From CAWCPR01 sp963797475 (GTDB lineage Bacteria; Chloroflexota; Anaerolineae; Anaerolineales; UBA4823): a DNA stretch of 64,000 nt. Under the pieces are notes generated by a model. That model did not search any database. It saw only the letters and a program-made list of their open reading frames with translations, and had not been told where the DNA came from. Shown piece after piece: positions 59,564 through 64,000 of the stretch. Made by a program: the position numbers and the translations under genes. Position 1 is the stretch's first letter. Each line of letters begins with the position of its first letter. The stretch covers positions 330,740-394,739 of the forward strand of contig CAWCPR010000009.1 in assembly GCA_963797475.1 (NCBI GenBank), written 5' to 3'.

Positions 59564-60679
59564 ATGAGCAATTACAGCCATCGCGAACGGGTTTTAGCAG
59601 CCCTACACCACGAAGAGACGGACCGGCCTCCTATGGATATGATGGGGAACGCCACTATGCTGCTCGACCAGACCTACTTACGTCTGCGCGATCACCTGGG
59701 CTTTACCCCGATCCCGCCAGTACGCTCGGGCAGCACAGCAAACTATTATGACGAGCGCATCCTGGAAATGTTCGACATCGACTTCCGGCGAGTATTTCTG
59801 GGCAAGAATCCGGGCTGGAGGCGAACAACCTTCGATGACGGGACGTACCTGGATGAATTCGGCGTGCGCTGCCAGACCAGCGGCCCGTACGTAAACTTCA
59901 TAGAACATCCACTCCAGCAGGCCCAGACGGTTGAGGAAGTTGAAGCTTTTGCCTGGCCCACCCCGGAAAGCCTGTTTACAAGCCAGGGATTAGCGCAGCA
60001 GGCGCGCCGGCTTTGCAACGAGAGCGATTACCTGATCGTCGCCCGCAACCCAATCACTTTTGGCTTTTTGGACCGGAGCTGCAGCTTGATGGGCATCTCA
60101 GAGTTTATGGTGACACTGGCCCTCAGGCCCCTGGTCGCCCAGGCGATCATCGCCCACCTGCTCGAGATTTACAAAGGGATCTACGGCATGTTCCTGGACG
60201 CCGCCGGTCCGTACGTACAAATGGTCGAATACGGAGATGACCTGGGGGCGCAAAATAACCCGCTGATTTCACCGCGGATGTTTGCCGCCTTCCTGGCGCC
60301 TGCGGAAAAGGAGCTTTTCAGGATGATCCGCGCTAAAGCGCCCCAGGCCGCGATTTTCCATCATTCAGACGGTTCTATATTTAAGCTCATACCCGGCCTG
60401 ATCGAGGCCGGGGCGGATGTCCTCAACCCGGTCCAGACCTCTGCCAGGGGAATGGACGGGCGCTTGTTAAAGGAGAGCTTCGGCGGGCGGCTGGCGTTCC
60501 ACGGGGCGATCGAAAAGCTGGACGGGCCGCTGGACGAATTGGTCGCGGAAGCCAAGGAGAAGCTCGCCATCTTTGCCCCCAATGGCGGGTATATTTTTGC
60601 CTCCTGCAACCACATGATCGACGTCCCAGTGGAGAATATCCTGGCAATGTTCGAAACGGCTCGGGGCTGGCGGGCTTAA
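59564..60679 (+). CDS. second uroporphyrinogen-decarboxylase-family protein in the sugar operon
   Basis: 371 residues; sister of the preceding gene (RERVLAALHHEETDRPPMDM, VEYGDDLGAQNNPLISPRMF, IFHHSDGSIFKLIPGLIEAG, VLNPVQTSARGMDG) but only moderately similar, so an old duplication. GGAAGG precedes the ATG. The two could form a heterodimer or act on different methyl groups. No corrinoid protein lies in this operon, so a partner from elsewhere (for instance 16625 or 21886) would be needed for methyl transfer. Its stop overlaps that of the convergent ABC permease. Confidence 0.88.
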   Translation: MSNYSHRERVLAALHHEETDRPPMDMMGNATMLLDQTYLRLRDHLGFTPIPPVRSGSTANYYDERILEMFDIDFRRVFLGKNPGWRRTTFDDGTYLDEFGVRCQTSGPYVNFIEHPLQQAQTVEEVEAFAWPTPESLFTSQGLAQQARRLCNESDYLIVARNPITFGFLDRSCSLMGISEFMVTLALRPLVAQAIIAHLLEIYKGIYGMFLDAAGPYVQMVEYGDDLGAQNNPLISPRMFAAFLAPAEKELFRMIRAKAPQAAIFHHSDGSIFKLIPGLIEAGADVLNPVQTSARGMDGRLLKESFGGRLAFHGAIEKLDGPLDELVAEAKEKLAIFAPNGGYIFASCNHMIDVPVENILAMFETARGWRA

Positions 60680-61452
60680 CGGCTCTGGTCGGCGCGCATC
60701 CACCACAGGTACGTCGCGAGCATGCCTGCCAGGCCGGTTAAGAGAGCAATCCATAAACTGGCGGGCGTGAGGCTCGCATCACGGGCGTAGAGGCCCGGCA
60801 CCGCCCAGGGAAAGTATTCGCCCCAGCCGGCCACAATGGCCAGGTTTGCCATCATCACCGAGATAACTCCGGCCGCGATTGGCAGCAGGTAACCCCGTCC
60901 CAGGCTGGCGAAAAAAGCAAACGGCATAACGACCACAATCACCAGGCAAACCGATACCGCCAGGACAGCGCTGCCCTGCAGAAGAACGCTCACTGAGCCG
61001 AGCGGGAGCTGGAAAAGGGCGCCCACCAGCAGGCTCACAACGTAAATTTCCACCGTCAGCGCCGCGGACCAGACCGCCACCACGATGAACTTTGCCAGGA
61101 GTATGCTGGCGCGTGGAACCGGGACGGCGAGCAGGTCTTTCAACGTGCCGTCGCTAAATTCACGACCGAACACCCAACTGATGATCAGGCAGAATATAAA
61201 GAATCCGCCGACTGCGACCGCCTGGACGACCATGTTCAGGTAAGTTGGCCAGTCTGCGGCGACGCCTGCGATCAGGTTCGCTTTGGCGCTGATCAATCCG
61301 AGATTCCGAGAAAGCTCGGGGTCCTTATAGATAAAAATCAAAAAACCGGTCGCCAGGGGCAAAAGCAGGAACCCCAGGGCGGTAAACAAGGGCATCCCGG
61401 AGCGGATGGCTTTTCTCATCTCGATCCAAAGCGTATTGGCAAGGGCGTTCAT
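60676..61452 (-). CDS. ABC transporter permease (ABC-2 type)
   Basis: 258 residues with about six membrane helices, including GFLLLPLATGFLIFIYKDPE and FFIFCLIISWVFGREFSDGT. The GREFSDGTLKDLLAVPVPR segment is the characteristic loop of ABC-2 permeases such as NatB-like proteins. ATG overlaps the ATPase stop by four bases. Together they form a drug, lipid or bacitracin-type exporter under TetR control. Confidence 0.9.
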   Translation of the reverse strand: MNALANTLWIEMRKAIRSGMPLFTALGFLLLPLATGFLIFIYKDPELSRNLGLISAKANLIAGVAADWPTYLNMVVQAVAVGGFFIFCLIISWVFGREFSDGTLKDLLAVPVPRASILLAKFIVVAVWSAALTVEIYVVSLLVGALFQLPLGSVSVLLQGSAVLAVSVCLVIVVVMPFAFFASLGRGYLLPIAAGVISVMMANLAIVAGWGEYFPWAVPGLYARDASLTPASLWIALLTGLAGMLATYLWWMRADQSR

Positions 61453-62372
61453 TTCACATCTCCATTCAATCCGACCAGGCGCAGAAAATATTGTTCGAGA
61501 TCTTCCTGTTCCACGACAAGCTGGGTGGGTGGGACTCCAGCCTGGACCAACAATCTGGCGATATCATCCGGGCGATCGATGGACTCAATATTTTTGAGCT
61601 CAATCAGACCATCCCGGAGGACTTCAGCGGGCTGCCCGGCGCTGGTCAATGCCAGGCGGGCTGCCTCGATATCCCGCGCCCGCAGCAGCAGCCGGCTTCG
61701 CCGGTTCCGCTCCAGCTCGTCGACCTCCAGTTCCTGGAGCAGGCGGCCCTCGTGGATAATCCCGATGCGGCGGGCAAGCCGCGAAACTTCGGCCAGGATA
61801 TGGCTCGCCATAAAGACCGTCACACCCTGTTCGCGGGTCAGCTCGAGCAGGAGCTCGCGGATCTCGACGATCCCGGCCGGGTCCAGGCCATTGGCCGGCT
61901 CGTCCAAAATCAACAGCCTGGGATCGTGCAGCAAGGCTTTGGCCAATCCCAGCCGCTGGGCATTCCCCAGGGAAAGGGTGCCGGCCCGCCGGTTGGCATA
62001 AACGGCTAACCCCAGGCGCTCGATGGCCTGGCTGACGGCCTTCGGCGGTGTGCCGGGGTGTAGGCGGCGGGCCACTTCCAGATTCTCATAGACGGTCAGC
62101 TCGGGATAAGCATTCGGCGTTTCCACCAGATAACCGACCTGGGCCCAGGGTTCCCGGCTGCCCAGGCGCACCTGGGTTTGCAGCACGCAGGCGCTGCCGG
62201 AGGTGGGCTTGATCATCCCCAGCAGCATGCGGATGGTGGTCGTTTTCCCGGCGCCGTTCAGGCCGAGAAACGCGTAAATCTCCCCCTCGGCGACGCGCAA
62301 GGAAAGCTGATCGACGGCGGTTACGTCCCCGTAGCGCTTCCCCAGATCTTCGGTTTCAATCGTATAAATCAT
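61449..62372 (-). CDS. ABC transporter ATP-binding protein
   Basis: 307 residues. Walker A GLNGAGKTTT, signature LSLGNAQRLG, Walker B LLILDEPANGLDP, H-loop MASHIL. The C-terminal 80 residues are a typical extension of ABC-2 ATPases. The start is five bases after the TetR stop and uses AAGGG lying at that stop, so translation is coupled. Confidence 0.94.
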   Translation of the reverse strand: MIYTIETEDLGKRYGDVTAVDQLSLRVAEGEIYAFLGLNGAGKTTTIRMLLGMIKPTSGSACVLQTQVRLGSREPWAQVGYLVETPNAYPELTVYENLEVARRLHPGTPPKAVSQAIERLGLAVYANRRAGTLSLGNAQRLGLAKALLHDPRLLILDEPANGLDPAGIVEIRELLLELTREQGVTVFMASHILAEVSRLARRIGIIHEGRLLQELEVDELERNRRSRLLLRARDIEAARLALTSAGQPAEVLRDGLIELKNIESIDRPDDIARLLVQAGVPPTQLVVEQEDLEQYFLRLVGLNGDVK

Positions 62373-62377
62373 TTTCT

Positions 62378-63031
62378 TTAACCCTTTTCGAGCTGCGCGG
62401 CAGGACGGAGCGGCATTGGGACCTGGAGCTCGACCTCGCCCAGGCAGAAAGCAGCGATCAGCTCCAGGAGCAGATCGACCGTGCCAGCCAGGGTGTTTGG
62501 ACCAAAATCTTCTTTGTGCAGAACGATCAGAACGAGCGCATACAACAGGCCGCCGATCTCCTCGGGCCGGGCCTGGATGGGTATGCCCGCGCTGCGGCAG
62601 CGGGCGACCAGCGCTTCTATAAAAATCCGGTCGCTGGCCAGGTGCTCCTGGAGTTTCTCTTCCGGAACTCTGCGCCGGAGCAGCTCATAATCACTGCCGG
62701 TGACAAACTGCAAGACCGGCATGGTTTCCAAAAGCCCAAAAGCCTTCTTCAAGACCGCCAACAGGCGCAGGCGCGGCGAAGGCCCAGGCAGGTCGATGGC
62801 CGCCAGGATTTCCTGGCGGAAGCGCTCCTCCGCCATCTCCACGACATCCATGAAGAGCGCTTCTTTGGATTTGTAGAAGATATAAAACGCCCCTTTGGAG
62901 ATGCCGGCCGCTTCGGCGAGCTCCTCGATGTTGGTTTTTTTCAATCCATAAGCGGAGAACAGCTTATATCCCTCCACGACCAACCGCTCGCTGATCAATT
63001 TTCTTTCGTGCTCCGTAAACGCTTTTGGCAT
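62378..63031 (-). CDS. TetR/AcrR family regulator
   Basis: 217 residues. N-terminal HTH: GYKLFSAYGLKKTNIEELAE, AAGISKGAFYIFYKSKEALF. A ligand-binding helical domain follows. AAGGAG lies six bases upstream. First gene of the ABC exporter unit; a perfect inverted repeat between its promoter and start is the likely binding site, so it should repress its own operon until it binds the exported compound. Confidence 0.93.
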   Translation of the reverse strand: MPKAFTEHERKLISERLVVEGYKLFSAYGLKKTNIEELAEAAGISKGAFYIFYKSKEALFMDVVEMAEERFRQEILAAIDLPGPSPRLRLLAVLKKAFGLLETMPVLQFVTGSDYELLRRRVPEEKLQEHLASDRIFIEALVARCRSAGIPIQARPEEIGGLLYALVLIVLHKEDFGPNTLAGTVDLLLELIAAFCLGEVELQVPMPLRPAAQLEKG

Positions 63032-63045
63032 ACTGCGCTCCTTTA

Positions 63046-63080
63046 ACTGTATGACTGTATATTATTTTCAGTCATACAGT
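63046..63080. promoter_or_regulatory. TetR operator
   Basis: ACTGTATGACTG (63046-63057) and CAGTCATACAGT (63069-63080) form a perfect 12-bp inverted repeat with an 11-base spacer. It lies between the -10 box and the tetR start codon, covering the expected transcription start, which is ideal for repression. Confidence 0.85.
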
Positions 63081-63109
63081 ATTATAAATCGAATTTGCCG
63101 CCGCGTCAA
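63081..63109 (-). promoter_or_regulatory. sigma-70-type promoter of tetR and the ABC exporter
   Basis: On the minus strand TTGACG (63109-63104), a 17-base spacer and a perfect TATAAT (63086-63081) lie directly upstream of the operator. Nothing else was recognised between 63110 and 63273. Confidence 0.8.
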
Positions 63110-63273
63110 GGAGATATTCGGTTGTGGTTCAGGTGGAAAATGGCTCCGTGCAGTTGCCCTGCTGCAAGAATAAGCCAGGCGCCTGGGAGATGAGGAGCTC
63201 AGGCGGTCTTTCCGGGGTAACCTGCCGGCAAATCGAGAGGCTCTGGCGGAGTGGAAGGCTGCGCTGGCTGAGT

Positions 63274-64000
63274 TCACCAATCCGCCGGCCAATCCTTTAA
63301 ATCGGCCAGGATCTCCTCCAGGGAGATAACGCTGCCTTCCTTAACGAAGGCTTCAAAGGCCTTAGAGCCCAACTGGCTGCGTAAAGTGGCCATATATTCT
63401 TCGTATTCTCGCCGGTCAGCTTCTCCCATATCCATCCCCTGGGTGCGGCGGATTTTCTCGGCGGCCGCGTATAAGCGCGCCGCCCGGGCCGGTTGGTTGG
63501 CTAAAACCGCCAGCCCCGCCAAAGCTCCCAGGCAGTTGGCAATCCCCTGCTGGTTATCTTGTTCGGCTGAGAGTTTCAGGCTTTCTTTGAACAGCTCGCA
63601 GGCTTGCGACATATTCCCCTCGCTCCGGTTTAGCAGGCCCATGATCTCGAGCAAAAAGCCAACCGTCCAGCGAATGTCAAGCTCGAGCGAAAGGGAAAAG
63701 CTGTCGTTCAGGAAACGGGTCGCACCTTCCAGATCTCCCTGGCGGTAGGCCGTTCGCGCCAGGTTGATCAACACGCTGGCCACATTCCGGCGGTCGTCTA
63801 CTTTCTGGAAGATATCCATGGCTTCCTGAAACCAGGATTTGGCCTTATCCAGGTCCTCGTGGGCATAGGCGATCAGTCCAAACACCTCTTTACAATAGCC
63901 CACGGGCCGGGGCGCATTGATCTCGGTGGCGAGGGCCAGGCACTCCTCGGCCACGGATTGAGCGCCTGCGGTATCGCCCTGAAAGCAGGCGGTAAAGGCC
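63274..64000 (-). CDS. TPR-containing protein, C-terminal part (runs off the window)
   Basis: The frame is open to the right edge (about 242 codons visible). Repeated TPR-like pairs (GYCKEVFGLIAYAHEDLDKA, VASVLINLARTAYRQGDLEG, GIANCLGALAGLAVLANQPA) and a C-terminal YAAAEKIRRTQGMDMGEADR segment are typical of the C-terminal half of large SARP/LuxR/AAA-type signalling ATPases in Chloroflexota. The regulator or ATPase domain would be upstream, outside the window. The first in-frame GTG at 63954 is internal, not a real start. Confidence 0.85.
   Translation of the reverse strand, partial: AFTACFQGDTAGAQSVAEECLALATEINAPRPVGYCKEVFGLIAYAHEDLDKAKSWFQEAMDIFQKVDDRRNVASVLINLARTAYRQGDLEGATRFLNDSFSLSLELDIRWTVGFLLEIMGLLNRSEGNMSQACELFKESLKLSAEQDNQQGIANCLGALAGLAVLANQPARAARLYAAAEKIRRTQGMDMGEADRREYEEYMATLRSQLGSKAFEAFVKEGSVISLEEILADLKDWPADW

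Noticed and set aside
58328..60679. Heme biosynthesis role (true HemE) for the UroD-family genes
   Set aside because: Sugar-operon context, duplicated divergent copies and absence of the usual HemE N-terminal arginine motif.
1..64000. CRISPR arrays, tRNA or rRNA genes, prophage or IS elements
   Set aside because: No regular spacer-repeat array, no cloverleaf-like sequence, and no integrase or transposase protein was recognised.

Overview
The window looks like a chromosomal segment of an anaerobic Chloroflexota bacterium, most likely class Anaerolineae. This is inferred from gene content: corrinoid demethylation genes, a Qmo/Hdr-like complex, SARP/BTAD regulation, secreted proteins with a YLPLxxR-type C-terminal motif, and several sugar and ECF transporters. 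No rRNA, tRNA or other phylogenetic marker was seen, so genus and species cannot be given. No phage, integrase, IS transposase or CRISPR array was recognised.

Layout. 1-2.6 kb: a MarR-controlled heterodimeric ABC exporter, cut by the window edge. 2.9-4.9 kb: an internally deleted chemoreceptor and a LysR regulator. 4.9-11.4 kb: a tightly overlapping minus-strand operon arsR-tusA-mvhD-like-hdrA-hdrA-wHTH-qmoC-like-dsrE. It combines sulfur carriers with a quinone-linked heterodisulfide-reductase-type complex and has a strong palindromic operator upstream. 11.7-13.9 kb: a tryptophan/cysteine-rich protein of unknown function. 14.3-16.6 kb: a SARP regulator, an S2P-like membrane protein lacking the catalytic Glu, and a lipoprotein dienelactone hydrolase. 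16.6-25.2 kb: a corrinoid methyl-transfer island (two corrinoid proteins, GntR regulator, DUF1638 protein, reductive activator, pterin methyltransferase, UroD-type methyltransferase, MFS transporter). It resembles an O-demethylase that passes methyl groups to tetrahydrofolate. 25.3-30.4 kb: LRR protein, DinB, phosphoribosyltransferase, EamA transporter, CarD and RRM proteins.

30.7-44.1 kb: a GABA-type aminotransferase converges on a long minus-strand block headed by an IclR regulator. The block holds a nucleotidyltransferase, metallophosphoesterase, cyclase-family hydrolase, APC permease, nitrilase-family amidase, a complete ECF transporter (S, A-A and T components), an iron alcohol dehydrogenase and a glycine-amidinotransferase-like enzyme. 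It looks like uptake and breakdown of one amino or guanidino compound. 44.3-52.6 kb is a decaying accessory region: a lipoprotein without a start codon, a broken adenylate cyclase, a serine protease with an internal TAG and a truncated membrane gene lie among secreted beta-helix and caspase-like proteins. 52.8-60.7 kb: a DeoR-controlled carbohydrate ABC operon with an amidohydrolase and two UroD-family proteins. 60.7-63.1 kb: a TetR-controlled ABC transporter with a clear promoter and operator. The window ends inside a TPR protein.

A roughly 51-bp structured repeat occurs four times at three loci, each time just 5' of a minus-strand gene. At one locus it has displaced the gene's start; at another it forms the 3' end of the upstream gene. 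Gene decay and loss of metal-ligand residues recur across the window.
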